Source: an uncultured Phascolarctobacterium sp.
GTDB taxonomy: Bacteria; Bacillota; Negativicutes; Acidaminococcales; Acidaminococcaceae
DNA length: 64,000 bases
Assembly (NCBI RefSeq): GCF_900753045.1
Contig: NZ_CAADXO010000017.1
Location: 10,236-74,235, forward strand
Reading direction: 5' to 3'
Positions 35,501 through 44,904 of the stretch are shown in pieces. The position numbers and the translations under genes are program-made. The notes below the pieces were generated by a model. The model was not told the DNA's origin. It saw only the letters and a program-made list of their open reading frames with translations, and made no database searches. Every line of letters begins with the position of its first letter. The stretch's first letter is position 1.

Positions 35501-37108
35501 TTACCTTACATCTCTGCCATGAGTATAAACCGGCAGCAGCTTCGGCGACAGCTCGCCCTGCACGCCGGCAGCCTTTTCTTCCTCAGCGTAGCGACGTACA
35601 TGCTCCAGGCTCAGTTTACCCAGCTTAACAGATTTCGCTGCTTCAGCAGCCTTAGTGCCCGCAATACGGCCAAAGACAATGATATCCAGCAGGCTGTTGC
35701 CCATCAGACGGTTGGTGCCGTGAATGCCGCCCACAGCTTCACCGGCAACAAACAGTCCAGGCAGTTTGGTTTCCGCATCCTTATCAATCAGGATACCGCC
35801 GTTTTGGTAATGCAGCGTCGGATAGATCAAAATCGGTTCCTTGCGCAGGTCAATGCCAAACTTAGCATACATGCGCAGCATACCAGGAATGCGTTTGGCA
35901 ATCGTTCCTTCGCCATGCAGCATTTCAATCAGCGGCGTATCGAGCCACAGCGCCACGCCATCGAGCGCCTTCACGCCCTTGCCGCGGGCAGTACACTCGC
36001 GGATGATAGACGCAGCCGCCACATCACGAGTTTCCAGCGGATGCATAAAGATTTCGCCCTCGCTGTTTACCAGCTGCGCACCAATCGAGCGCACCTTTTC
36101 TGTAACCAGCGCGCCATAAATCTGCGCCGGATAAGCAACACCCGTCGGATGATACTGAATTGCGTCCGCATAAATCAACGGCGCACCGGCACGATATGCC
36201 ATAACAAGGCCGTCGGCAGTCGCACCGTAATGGTTGGAGGTCGGGAAGCCCTGATAATGCAAGCGTCCTGCACCGCCGGTTGCCATAATTACGCATTTCG
36301 CACGTACAACCTTGTACTCCTGCGCATCAAAATCCCACAGCACCGCACCGGCAGTTTTGCCCTCCTCGTCAAGCAGCAGCTCGACTGCGGGCGAAAACTC
36401 CAGCACCGGAATACCACGGTTCTGCACCTCGTCACGCAGCACGCGCATAATCTCCGCACCGGTGTAGTCGGCGCAGGCATGCATACGCTTACGGCTCGTG
36501 CCGCCGCCATGCGTCGTTACCATAGTGCCGTCCTGTTCCTTATCGAACATTACGCCCAACTTGCTCAGCCAGTCAATCGCCAAAGGTCCGTTGGTTACCA
36601 GTTCTTCCAGCAGCTCAGGAATATTTTTGTAGTGACCGCCGCCAAAAGCATCCAGATAATGCTGCGCCGGGGAATCATTGCCCTTATCCGCAGCCTGAAT
36701 ACCGCCCTCGGCCATCATGGTGTTGGCATCGCCCATACGCAGCTTTGTAACTACGAGGACGTTAGCACCGCCGTTATGTGCTTCCAACGCAGCGGAAGCA
36801 CCGGCACCGCCGCCACCGATAACCAGAACATCAACGTCATAGTCCACTTTTTCCAAATCAAGCTCTACATCCTGCAGGCGGCTTTTGCCCTCCAACAGCT
36901 GTGCCAATTCTACCGGCACCTTCTGTCCCTTGTTGGGACCAACCTCCAGCACCTTGAAGCCCTTGGAGCTGTAGTCCGGATGGAACTCCTTCAGCAACTC
37001 GTCCTTCTCTTCTGCCGTAAAGCGTTCGATAGAAGCATGAAGACGTTGGGCACGGGTAGCTTCAACCTTAGCCATAGATTTTAACATATCTTCAGTAAAT
37101 GCACTCAC
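35501..37108 (-). CDS. Soluble fumarate reductase/succinate dehydrogenase-type flavoprotein (TfrA-like)
   Basis: 535 residues, GTG start. An extra N-terminal ~85-residue segment precedes the FAD motif VLVIGGGGAGASAALEA. Further FrdA features: HGGGTSRKRMHACADYTG near the covalent-FAD region, YHPTGV, TRDVAAASIIREC, and the active-site GIHGTNRLMGNSLLDIIVFG. No membrane-anchor genes are nearby. The partner 15 bp upstream is a short iron-sulfur protein. Together with Hdr/Flx genes this resembles thiol:fumarate reductase TfrAB rather than quinone-linked Frd. Reaction probably fumarate to succinate. Confidence 0.82.
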   Translation of the reverse strand: MSAFTEDMLKSMAKVEATRAQRLHASIERFTAEEKDELLKEFHPDYSSKGFKVLEVGPNKGQKVPVELAQLLEGKSRLQDVELDLEKVDYDVDVLVIGGGGAGASAALEAHNGGANVLVVTKLRMGDANTMMAEGGIQAADKGNDSPAQHYLDAFGGGHYKNIPELLEELVTNGPLAIDWLSKLGVMFDKEQDGTMVTTHGGGTSRKRMHACADYTGAEIMRVLRDEVQNRGIPVLEFSPAVELLLDEEGKTAGAVLWDFDAQEYKVVRAKCVIMATGGAGRLHYQGFPTSNHYGATADGLVMAYRAGAPLIYADAIQYHPTGVAYPAQIYGALVTEKVRSIGAQLVNSEGEIFMHPLETRDVAAASIIRECTARGKGVKALDGVALWLDTPLIEMLHGEGTIAKRIPGMLRMYAKFGIDLRKEPILIYPTLHYQNGGILIDKDAETKLPGLFVAGEAVGGIHGTNRLMGNSLLDIIVFGRIAGTKAAEAAKSVKLGKLSLEHVRRYAEEEKAAGVQGELSPKLLPVYTHGRDVR

Positions 37109-37122
37109 CTTGCCGCACCTCC

Positions 37123-37797
37123 TTATTTTTCAATCTCACGCTTGTTATACAGGTCTTTGATTTCGTCCAAAGGCATATTTTTCAGCTTCTCCAGCAGTGT
37201 TACATAATCGCCGTTTTCAATTTCGGCAACACGCTGAGCCAGATGCTCGCACTTAGGCGCAATATATTTGCCCGTCAGACGACGGCACAGCAGGCCGACA
37301 GCACTGTGGCTGATTTGTGCCGGGCAGCGGGAGGCGCAGATATTGCAGCCAACGCAGTCAAAGGAAGCATGTGCTGCCTTCTCGTATTCACCGCGCTGAG
37401 CATAAGCAATATACTGCATAACATTCAAGCCCTGCGGACAGCCCTTAGTGCAGGCATTGCAGCCGATGCAGCTGAAAATTTCCGGATACAGCTGACCGAC
37501 AATATTATCGCTTGCCTTAATCTCTTCGATATTAAAGGTGCGCTTGTTAATCGGGAAGGAATCAATCTTGCCAACGCACATGCCTTCCTCAACCTTCGTC
37601 TGGCAGGAAAGCACCACCTTCAGCTCCGTGCTTCCCTTCAGACGATAAATTACTGCGCAGGCTCCGCAAAAGCCGCTGCGGCAGCCGCAGCCGCGCACCA
37701 GCTTGAAGCCTGCATATTCCATGGCATCCATAATGGTCAGGGTTGCCGGGACACTGTACTTTTTGCCCAGCAGGTAAACAGTTACCATTTCTTCCAT
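37123..37797 (-). CDS. Iron-sulfur subunit of the fumarate reductase-like enzyme (TfrB/FrdB-like)
   Basis: 224 residues. The N-terminal [2Fe-2S] domain has CGCRSGFCGAC near 36-46 and LSCQT; two [4Fe-4S] motifs follow (CIGCNACTKGCP, CVGCNICASRCP). Length is near FrdB (~240), but the clusters are plain 2x[4Fe-4S] as in HdrC/TfrB rather than FrdB's [3Fe-4S]. The HdrB-like CCG domain of methanogen TfrB is missing, although an HdrB gene sits 6 kb upstream on the same strand. Confidence 0.82.
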   Translation of the reverse strand: MEEMVTVYLLGKKYSVPATLTIMDAMEYAGFKLVRGCGCRSGFCGACAVIYRLKGSTELKVVLSCQTKVEEGMCVGKIDSFPINKRTFNIEEIKASDNIVGQLYPEIFSCIGCNACTKGCPQGLNVMQYIAYAQRGEYEKAAHASFDCVGCNICASRCPAQISHSAVGLLCRRLTGKYIAPKCEHLAQRVAEIENGDYVTLLEKLKNMPLDEIKDLYNKREIEK

Positions 37798-37919
37798 ATT
37801 TTTGCTCCTTATATTTTCTTCTCCAAAAACGTTTTTCAGAATTTCAAAGCTAAAATCCGCTATAAACGAAACAGCTTCGTTATTCTATATCCATACGAGC
37901 CCTAAACATATCGTAGATT

Positions 37920-38200
37920 GCGTCTGACAGAAACGATATATTTAGGGTGACGCATAATATTTAATTATGACTGGCATATGAGCCATCAATATATCGTGGA
38001 AGGAATAGCAATTTTAGCAAATAAGTGCTTGGAAGCATAGGAACAAGGGTACGTAACTTACTGTTACCGTCTTACAAATTTTACCGAAGTTCCGTCTTGC
38101 TTCCGCACGAAATTTGCGTTATGCCATAAGGCATAGGAAAATTGCTCCTGACTGGAACGATATATTTATGGCGACGCATAATATTGACTTATGGCGTGCT
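37920..38200. repeat. Palindromic MITE-like element, copy 1
   Basis: Most of the 416-bp gap 37798-38213. A large imperfect palindrome (arms GGAAGCATAGGAAC and TTCCGTCTTGCTTCC near the centre ~38075, AGCAATTTT and GAAAATTGCT outside) is flanked by ~45-bp direct repeats AACGATATATTTAxGGxGACGCATAATATT at ~37932 and ~38156. A related element lies at 44905-45112. No gene inside. Confidence 0.7.
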
Positions 38201-38213
38201 ATCGCCGGTCATA

Positions 38214-39050
38214 CTAATACTCGTCCGGCATCTCGTCCAGCTCATCGCAAGTAAACACCGGCCCATCCTTGCACACATACTTCTTGCCGATATTGCAGCG
38301 ACCGCACTTGCCCACACCGCACTTCATGCGCAGCTCCAGCGTCGTATAAACCTGCTTCTTCTCAAAGCCCATCTCAATCAACGCCGCCAGACACAGCTTA
38401 ATCATAATCGGCGGACCGCACAGCAGCACCGTCTTATCCGGCGTAAACTTCAGGTCCTTCAGGAAATTAGGCACAAAGCCGACATTGCCCGTCCAGCCCT
38501 CCTGCGCACGATCAATCGTCAGATGCACGCGCGTATCCTTTTGCGCCGGCCATACATTCGTCAGCTCATCGTAACGCACAAAATCTTCCTTACTGCGCGC
38601 GCCGTAAACAACATCAATGCTACCGTAATCGTCACGCTTATCCAACATATAATTGATTACACTGCGCAGCGGCGCCAAACCGATGCCACCGGCGATAAAG
38701 AGCAAATCCTTGCCCTTTAACTTATCCTCAACCGGGAAATGATTGCCGTAAGGCCCGCGCACAGCAATCTGCTGGCCCGGTTCAATATCAAAATGCAAAA
38801 AGTTCGTAATCGAGCCGCAGCGTTTAATGCTGAACTCCATATATTTTTCGTTCGTCGGAGAGGAGGTAATGGAAAAAATCGCCTCACCCTTACCGGGAAC
38901 GGAAAGAATAGCGCATTGTCCTGGCAGATGCTCAAACAGCTTACCGCCGCCGATTTTCTCCACGCGGAAGGTTTTTACATCGGCTGTTTCCGTGCAGATA
39001 TCCGTCACCACACCAATCTGCGGAATCAAGGTATCCTGACAATTACACAT
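38214..39050 (-). CDS. flxA: FAD/NAD(P)-binding oxidoreductase subunit FlxA
   Basis: 278 residues. Ferredoxin-reductase fold: FAD region FSITSSPT near 58, NAD region FIAGGIGLAPLRSVI near 116 and LLCGPPIM, and a C-terminal [2Fe-2S] site MKCGVGKCGRCNIG plus Cys further on, as in DHODB-type electron-transfer proteins. It is the probable NAD(P)H entry point of the Flx-Hdr complex. Overlaps flxB by 8 bases. Confidence 0.87.
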   Translation of the reverse strand: MCNCQDTLIPQIGVVTDICTETADVKTFRVEKIGGGKLFEHLPGQCAILSVPGKGEAIFSITSSPTNEKYMEFSIKRCGSITNFLHFDIEPGQQIAVRGPYGNHFPVEDKLKGKDLLFIAGGIGLAPLRSVINYMLDKRDDYGSIDVVYGARSKEDFVRYDELTNVWPAQKDTRVHLTIDRAQEGWTGNVGFVPNFLKDLKFTPDKTVLLCGPPIMIKLCLAALIEMGFEKKQVYTTLELRMKCGVGKCGRCNIGKKYVCKDGPVFTCDELDEMPDEY

Positions 39051-40101
39051 CCTGCTTCACCTCCGCTTTTTCCAAGGCCTTGGCAACCTTGACGATATTC
39101 AGCTGCACCGGACACTTTTGCAGGCAGCGTCCGCAGCCGACGCAAGCATATTCACCCTCATTGTTCTCCGGGAAATATACCAGCTTATGCATATAACGCT
39201 GGCGGAAGCGCTCCACCTTCGTCTTACGCGGGCTACCATGCGCCATCAGCGTAAAATCCTTCGCCATGCAGCTGTCCCAGCAGCGATAGCGTTGCGTGCG
39301 CTCTTCCGTCTCCTGATAATCGCGGATATCATAGCAATGACAGGTGGGACACACATAGGTGCATGTGCAGCAGGACAGGCAGCCTGCAGCCAGCTGCTCC
39401 CAGATTTTGCTGTTGAATACCTTCAGCTCATCCTTAGTCAGCTCGTCATTCACCTTGAAATCATGCAAAGGCAGTACGCTCAAAATTTTCTGCGTCTGCT
39501 CCTTTTGTTCGCTGATTGCTTTTGCAGAAGCAGCTTCCGCCTCAGCCAGCACACCGCCCTCAACAAGCTTCGCTGTCAGCTCCTCGCCCTTGGCAGTCAC
39601 AGCCTGCCAGCAAAGCTCCTCGCCTGCCAGCCAGGTCTGCACATCCGTCTCCGGAGCGCTAGCGTCAATACCAAAGGCATGGCAGAAGCAGGTTTCTTCG
39701 GGAGCACTGCAGCCTAAGCCGATGAGCACACATTGCTCGCGTCTTGTTTTATAATATGTATCAACAGGCGCTTTTAAAAACACCTTATCCAAAATCTTAA
39801 AACTGCGCGCATCGCAGGCACGCACGCCCATGACGATTGTCACGCCGGCAGGCGGAACATTTTGCTCTAGCGCCAGCTCCTTACCGCTCGTCTTAAAGGT
39901 CAGCAGATTTTCTACCTGCGGAAAGAAAACGTCCTTGGCGCTGCGGTTTGTCAGCGGCGTATCCAGTACAACCTCCGCATCCTCGCGGTACGGTGCAAAG
40001 TCCGCATGACCGCTCTTGTTCTTGCAGGGCAGCAGCAGCGTACCGATATTTTGCAGGGCTGCATATAACTTTGGAAAATCATCCTTTGCTATCTTATACA
40101 T
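39043..40101 (-). CDS. flxB: 4Fe-4S dicluster electron-transfer protein FlxB-like (AsrA/HydB family)
   Basis: 352 residues. The N-terminal ~200 residues follow the AsrA/sulfhydrogenase-beta pattern (TPLTNRSAKDVFFPQVE, GVRACDARSFKILDKVF). Two cluster motifs follow: CLSCCTCTYVCPTCHC near 240 and CVGCGRCLQKCP near 324. Electron carrier between FlxA and the Hdr side. Start overlaps the flxC stop. Confidence 0.83.
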   Translation of the reverse strand: MYKIAKDDFPKLYAALQNIGTLLLPCKNKSGHADFAPYREDAEVVLDTPLTNRSAKDVFFPQVENLLTFKTSGKELALEQNVPPAGVTIVMGVRACDARSFKILDKVFLKAPVDTYYKTRREQCVLIGLGCSAPEETCFCHAFGIDASAPETDVQTWLAGEELCWQAVTAKGEELTAKLVEGGVLAEAEAASAKAISEQKEQTQKILSVLPLHDFKVNDELTKDELKVFNSKIWEQLAAGCLSCCTCTYVCPTCHCYDIRDYQETEERTQRYRCWDSCMAKDFTLMAHGSPRKTKVERFRQRYMHKLVYFPENNEGEYACVGCGRCLQKCPVQLNIVKVAKALEKAEVKQDV

Positions 40102-41083
40102 GCTTCTCCCTCCCTTCTACCGCACTGTTGGCCTCGGGATCATTCTGCTTAAAGCTTACCTGCGGTGCAGGTGTTTCACTGTCCGCACCGGCCTGATACT
40201 GGCCGAAGAAGCTGTTGATATCCTTCATAAACTTCATATTCAGCAGCTCCAGATGAATTCCCTGCGGGCAAACACGCGCACATTCGCCGCAGCCTGTGCA
40301 ACGTCCGGCAACGTGGAAGGCACGGATGATATGATACATCTGCTCTTCAACCTCGTCGGCATACGCCTTGCCTGCTACCGGAGTATCTGGCTTATCAAAA
40401 ATGCATTGCTCACAGCTGCACGCCGGGCAGATATCGCGGCAGGCATTGCAGCGGATACACTTGGACAGCTCGCTTTGCCAAAAGGAGAAGCGCTCCTCGG
40501 GGTTCATCGCTTCAATCTCCTTGACCTTAGCGAATTTATCGCCGGTGAACTGCGGTACAGGCAGCGGCTCGGCCAGCTCCTCGTCCGCAATTTTATAAGC
40601 AGCACCCTTGCACATCAGGCACTTGTTCAGCAACACGTCAGCCTTTGCCAAACGCTTTTCACCATAAGCAGTGTTGACAACAACCTCGTCACCGTCCACG
40701 CTCACGCTGATGATACCCTTAGCACCGGCCGCCTTAATCTTTTTGATATCCAGCATACCGCTGCAGGGTGTGCCGATGGCGTAAACAAGCTCACGCTTAA
40801 TGCGGTTATCCTTAAGCAGCTGGTTTACTCCGTATGTATCACAGGGCTTTAAGAAAACAGCAGTCTTCTTGCCTGCATGGCTTGTTTCGATTAAATATTT
40901 GCAGAGATTGGCAGGGCAGAACTCGTTATAGACAAGCTTGTCGCATTCGTCCGCACTGCTTACGGCTGCAGGTGTGTTATCGTAAAAGAATTCGCCTGCC
41001 TGCCATGCCAGCACACGCTCTACTGTGCCCTCTGCCAACAGCTCAGCTGCACGCTTCTGCAACAGCTTTTCTATTTTTTGCAT
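40094..41083 (-). CDS. flxC: 4Fe-4S electron-transfer protein FlxC-like
   Basis: 329 residues. N-terminal FrhB/AsrA-like part (KKTAVFLKPCDTYGVNQLL, GTPCSG) and two [4Fe-4S] motifs (CIRCNACRDICPAC with extra cysteines CEQC, and CTGCGECARVCP). Assigned FlxC by gene order between flxD and flxB. Overlaps flxD by 13 bases. Confidence 0.8.
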   Translation of the reverse strand: MQKIEKLLQKRAAELLAEGTVERVLAWQAGEFFYDNTPAAVSSADECDKLVYNEFCPANLCKYLIETSHAGKKTAVFLKPCDTYGVNQLLKDNRIKRELVYAIGTPCSGMLDIKKIKAAGAKGIISVSVDGDEVVVNTAYGEKRLAKADVLLNKCLMCKGAAYKIADEELAEPLPVPQFTGDKFAKVKEIEAMNPEERFSFWQSELSKCIRCNACRDICPACSCEQCIFDKPDTPVAGKAYADEVEEQMYHIIRAFHVAGRCTGCGECARVCPQGIHLELLNMKFMKDINSFFGQYQAGADSETPAPQVSFKQNDPEANSAVEGREKHV

Positions 41084-41508
41084 CGCAAATCCCTCAACTT
41101 TACATTCTCACCCAATGCCGCAATATGCTCGGCAAAATCGTTCATCACCTGTGCAAAGCGTGCGCCCTCGGCCGCACTAACCCATTCCACACGGAAGCGT
41201 TCACCGGCTACTCCCAGATAATCAAGCATACTGAGCAGCAGCGTCATACGACGACGCGCATAATAGTTGCCGGTAGAATAATGGCAATCGCCGGGGTGAC
41301 AGCCGCACATGATTACACCGTCCGCGCCACGCTGAAAAGCGCGCAGGATAAAGAGCGGATTCACTCTGCAGGAGCAGGGAACCTTGATGATTTTGATATT
41401 AGCGGGATAATGCTTGCGGGCCGTTCCGGCGCCGTCAGCACCGGCATAGCTGCACCAGTTGCAGCAGAAGGCCACAATTTTCGGTTCAAAATTTTTCTTC
41501 TCTAGCAT
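41071..41508 (-). CDS. flxD: MvhD-like iron-sulfur subunit FlxD
   Basis: 145 residues, MvhD length. Cysteines in AFCCNWCSYAG, KVPCSCRV and MCGCHPGDCHY bind a [2Fe-2S] cluster in MvhD, the subunit that passes electrons from hydrogenase or Flx to HdrA. Overlaps hdrA by 7 bases. Confidence 0.9.
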   Translation of the reverse strand: MLEKKNFEPKIVAFCCNWCSYAGADGAGTARKHYPANIKIIKVPCSCRVNPLFILRAFQRGADGVIMCGCHPGDCHYSTGNYYARRRMTLLLSMLDYLGVAGERFRVEWVSAAEGARFAQVMNDFAEHIAALGENVKLRDLRCKK

Positions 41509-43490
41509 AATGCATCCACCTCTGCCAGAATTTGTTGATTAGTAAAGCCCTGCAAATCCATAGCACCGCAGAGGCAGGCTACAGTGCAGGCACCGCAGCC
41601 CTGGCACAGCGCATTGTTCACCACCGCAACGGTGCGTGTTTCGCGTACGCCCAGCTTAGTGATAACCTGCTTGCTCTCGCCGGTAATCGCACCATAGGGG
41701 CAAACATGCGTGCAAGCCAGACAGCCGCTGCAAATGCTTGTATCGCACTGCGCAGTGCAGGGGTTCGTCAGCAGCTTATCCTTCGCCAGCAGGCCGACCA
41801 CCTTAACAGCCGCTGCACCGGCCTGTGAAACAGTTTCCGGAATATCCTTCGGTCCCTGGCACATGCCGCTGAGGAAAATGCCTGCTGTCGGACTTTCCAC
41901 CGGACGCAGCTTCGGATGCGCCTCTACGTAAAAGTCATCGTTATCAATGCTGGCAGTCAGCATCGTCGCCAGCTTGCGCGCATCGGGAGAAGGCTGTACA
42001 GCCGTTGCCAGCACTACTAAATCAGGATTCAGCATCAGCTTGCGACCGCTGTTCAAATCGCTGGCAAAAACCGTCAGCTTGCCATCGCCGTCAACAACAA
42101 CCTTGCCTACCTGACCGCGTACATAATGCACGCCGTACTCCTCCACTGCACGGCGTTGGAACTCGTCAAAGCCCTTGCCCGGAGTACGTACATCTATATA
42201 AAATACAGTTACATCCACATCAGGGTATTTTTCGCGGATATACATCGCATGCTTGGCATTATACATGCAGCAGATTTTGCTGCAGTAGCTCTTGCCGCGA
42301 CCGCTCACATCACGCGAGCCTACGCAGGAAACGATAATAACCTTCTTCGGCTCCTTGCCGGTAGACGGACAAACGAGATGACCTTCGGTCGGACCTGCTG
42401 CGTTCGTCAGACGCTCCAGCTCCAGCGAGGTGATAACGTCCTTGCTGGCACCGTAGCCATATTCACCGAACTTGTCGAGAGACAGCGTTTTAAAGCCTGT
42501 TGCCAGTACAATCGCGCCGTATTTTTCCGTAATCAGCTCATCGGTCTGCGTGTAATCAATAGCTCCCGCAGGACAAACCTTGGAGCAGATACCGCATTTA
42601 CCGGTCTTGAACTTAATGCAGGCCTTGCGGTCGATAACAGGCACCTTAGGAATGGCCTGCGCGAAGGGAATATAGATTGCGCCGCGATTCTTCAGGCCCA
42701 TATCAAACTCGCTCGGAGTTTTGCGGGACGGACATTTTTCGGTACAGATGCCGCAGCCGCTGCACATATCAGCCTTCACACTGCGTGCTTTTTTGCGGAT
42801 TGTCACATCGAAATTACCCACGAAACCGCTTACGCTTTCTACCTCGCTATAAGTATAAAGCGTAATATTTTTATGGTTTGCTGCATCCACCATCTTCGGT
42901 GTCAGGATGCAGGCAGAGCAGTCGAGTGTCGGGAAGGTTTTGTCGAGCTGCGCCATACGGCCGCCGATTGTCGGCTCCTTCTCCACAATGTCTACCTTAT
43001 AGCCTGCTTCCGCAATATCCAACGCTGTCTGAATACCGGCGATACCGCCGCCGATAACCAGTGCGCGCTTCACTACCTGGCTTTCGCCAGGCTTCAGCGC
43101 TCCGTTAAAGCGCACCTTGGCAATTGCTGCCTTGGCTAATTTAATCGCCTTCGCTGTCGCTTCGGCCTTATCCTTCAGCACCCAGGAGCACTGCTCACGG
43201 ATGTTGGCAATCTCTACCATATAAGGATTGATGCCAACGCCCTCCGCACATTTGCGGAAGGTTGCCTCGTGCATACGCGGCGAGCAGCTGCAGACAACAA
43301 TTCTGTCCAGCTTATAATCTGCCACAGCCTTGCGAATCAGCTCCTGGCCTTGCTCGGAGCACATATATTTATAATCGATGGCATAGGCAACGTCCGGAAT
43401 TTGGCGTACTGCCTCTACCACCTGGGCAACATCTACCGTGCCGGCGATGTTGCTGCCACACCAACAAACAAAAACACCAATCTTTTGCAC
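41502..43490 (-). CDS. hdrA: Heterodisulfide reductase-like subunit A (bifurcating flavoprotein)
   Basis: 662 residues. FAD-binding VIGGGIAGIQTALD near 150; N-terminal HdrA domain with CSCSPRMHE; a central ferredoxin region (CSGCGICTEKCPS, CGICSKVCP); and a C-terminal pair (CSGCLACTHVCP, CQGCGACTVACLCGA). HdrA carries the FAD that bifurcates electrons to ferredoxin and a disulfide-type acceptor. No selenocysteine codon is needed. Between hdrC (11 bp) and flxD. Confidence 0.93.
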   Translation of the reverse strand: MQKIGVFVCWCGSNIAGTVDVAQVVEAVRQIPDVAYAIDYKYMCSEQGQELIRKAVADYKLDRIVVCSCSPRMHEATFRKCAEGVGINPYMVEIANIREQCSWVLKDKAEATAKAIKLAKAAIAKVRFNGALKPGESQVVKRALVIGGGIAGIQTALDIAEAGYKVDIVEKEPTIGGRMAQLDKTFPTLDCSACILTPKMVDAANHKNITLYTYSEVESVSGFVGNFDVTIRKKARSVKADMCSGCGICTEKCPSRKTPSEFDMGLKNRGAIYIPFAQAIPKVPVIDRKACIKFKTGKCGICSKVCPAGAIDYTQTDELITEKYGAIVLATGFKTLSLDKFGEYGYGASKDVITSLELERLTNAAGPTEGHLVCPSTGKEPKKVIIVSCVGSRDVSGRGKSYCSKICCMYNAKHAMYIREKYPDVDVTVFYIDVRTPGKGFDEFQRRAVEEYGVHYVRGQVGKVVVDGDGKLTVFASDLNSGRKLMLNPDLVVLATAVQPSPDARKLATMLTASIDNDDFYVEAHPKLRPVESPTAGIFLSGMCQGPKDIPETVSQAGAAAVKVVGLLAKDKLLTNPCTAQCDTSICSGCLACTHVCPYGAITGESKQVITKLGVRETRTVAVVNNALCQGCGACTVACLCGAMDLQGFTNQQILAEVDALC

Positions 43491-43501
43491 GTAGCTTCCC
43501 C

Positions 43502-43891
43502 CTATTTATTGTATTTTCTAAAGGCTGCCACCAAAAGCTGCTGCGGCATATCACTAGGATAATGCTCTACGCTTTCGGCAGGCAGCTTGTTGTTTCCTTG
43601 CTGACGAATCTGCAGCAGGCGCAACGCCTCTATAACGCGCGCCGGGCTCACGCCGCGCGGGCAGCGCTCCTCGCACGCCATGCATGACAGACATTGCCAC
43701 GGCGCATCAGCCTCCAGTAGCTCGGACGCATGACCGCTGTTTAAATCCCAAACAACGCGGTGAGGAAGAAGGTCCATCTTAAAACCCTCGGGACAGTTAG
43801 CACTGCAGCGGCCGCATTGCATACAACGACGCACGTCGGTAGCAGCAAGGCGCAAAATAGCTTCTGTCAATTGCTTTTCATCAACAGCCAT
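43502..43891 (-). CDS. hdrC: Heterodisulfide reductase-like subunit C
   Basis: 129 residues with two [4Fe-4S] motifs (CMQCGRCSANCP near 21, CLSCMACEERCP near 67). Soluble HdrC that connects HdrA to HdrB. Its start shares a base with the hdrB stop. Confidence 0.92.
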   Translation of the reverse strand: MAVDEKQLTEAILRLAATDVRRCMQCGRCSANCPEGFKMDLLPHRVVWDLNSGHASELLEADAPWQCLSCMACEERCPRGVSPARVIEALRLLQIRQQGNNKLPAESVEHYPSDMPQQLLVAAFRKYNK

Positions 43892-44694
43892 TATTCCGCA
43901 CCTCCTTCGCTTATGGCAACACCAAGTGCTTCAGCAAGAAGCTCCGTAAAGTAGCGCGTCGGCAGGCTGCCTGCGGCACCATTAGCCGTCAGGTTATACG
44001 CACACAGCGGGCAGGCCGTAACCAACTCCTGCGCACCACAGCTTGCAGCATTATTTTTAATATCGCTGACGAGCTTTTCGCATTGCGCCTTATCCTTCAA
44101 TGCCAGATAACCGCCGCAGCATTCATTGCGCATGCTGTAAATAACCGGCTCTGCACCCAAGGCTTTAATAAAGGCTTCCATAATAGTTGGACTCTCTACG
44201 TCATCGAGGGCCAAAACTGCTCCCGGTCTAAGCAGCAAACAGCCATAATAAGCGCCAACCTTGCGTTCCTTCAAAGGATGGCTCACCAGCTGCGCCAGTT
44301 TTTCCCAACCGATTTCATCACGCAAAACCTCCAGGTAATGCAAAACCCGTGTTTCACCGGCATAAGGCTCCTCCAATTGCAGATAATTATTCACCTTTTG
44401 GCGAATCTCCGCATTCGTTGCCATATCGTGGTTCACACGTTTGATGACATGGTAGCACGCACTGCACAGCGTCACCAGTACGCCGCCGTTTTCACGCGCT
44501 GCCACAAGCGCACGCACCGCACTCAGACGCTCGGCAATAGCATCAGGCGCCATCGGGTAAACCGCGCCGCAGCACTGCCATTCCGGCAGCTCCACCAACG
44601 GAAAGCCCAGCACCTCAGCACAGCGTCGTGCTGCCATATCCAACTGCTTCGCCTTCGTCGACAGCGTACAGCCAGGATAATAATTATAAATCAT
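43891..44694 (-). CDS. hdrB: Heterodisulfide reductase-like subunit B (CCG domains)
   Basis: 267 residues from ATG at 44694, with AAGGAGGG seven bases upstream. Two CCG cysteine sets: C-x-WQCCG-x-LCSAC and C-x-NECCGG-x-CPLC, the noncubane [4Fe-4S] sites that reduce disulfides in methanogen HdrB. This bacterium should not have CoM-S-S-CoB, so the acceptor is unknown. First gene of the operon. Confidence 0.92.
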   Translation of the reverse strand: MIYNYYPGCTLSTKAKQLDMAARRCAEVLGFPLVELPEWQCCGAVYPMAPDAIAERLSAVRALVAARENGGVLVTLCSACYHVIKRVNHDMATNAEIRQKVNNYLQLEEPYAGETRVLHYLEVLRDEIGWEKLAQLVSHPLKERKVGAYYGCLLLRPGAVLALDDVESPTIMEAFIKALGAEPVIYSMRNECCGGYLALKDKAQCEKLVSDIKNNAASCGAQELVTACPLCAYNLTANGAAGSLPTRYFTELLAEALGVAISEGGAE

Positions 44695-44904
44695 CGTCTT
44701 TCCCTCCTTCGCAAAGGACATAAAACAACCTTGACCAAAAAATTGCTTTATTACGTATCTATTCTACATTAATTCTGAAAATACTGCTAGTAGCAAAGAA
44801 AAATTTTCTCGATAATACATGTGATAGTGAAATTCTTCTAAACAACAAATCGATAGCAATTAACCTTCTGAACAGGCATAATCATACTTAAAATGTAATG
44901 CAAA

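Noticed and set aside
35295..35522. Similar open frames at 35295-35522 and 58628-58972 (shared ARNTVV-type ends)
   Set aside because: The similarity is antisense to the conserved toxin mRNA leaders; no ribosome-binding site, and locus C lacks it. RNA structure is the simpler explanation.
35477..37084. 535-codon open frame on the plus strand opposite the fumarate reductase-like gene
   Set aside because: It is the complement of a well-supported flavoprotein gene, has low-complexity His/Arg/Gln-rich composition and no ribosome-binding site; a shadow frame.
41502..43490. Selenocysteine in HdrA
   Set aside because: No in-frame TGA interrupts the gene; cysteines occupy all cluster positions.
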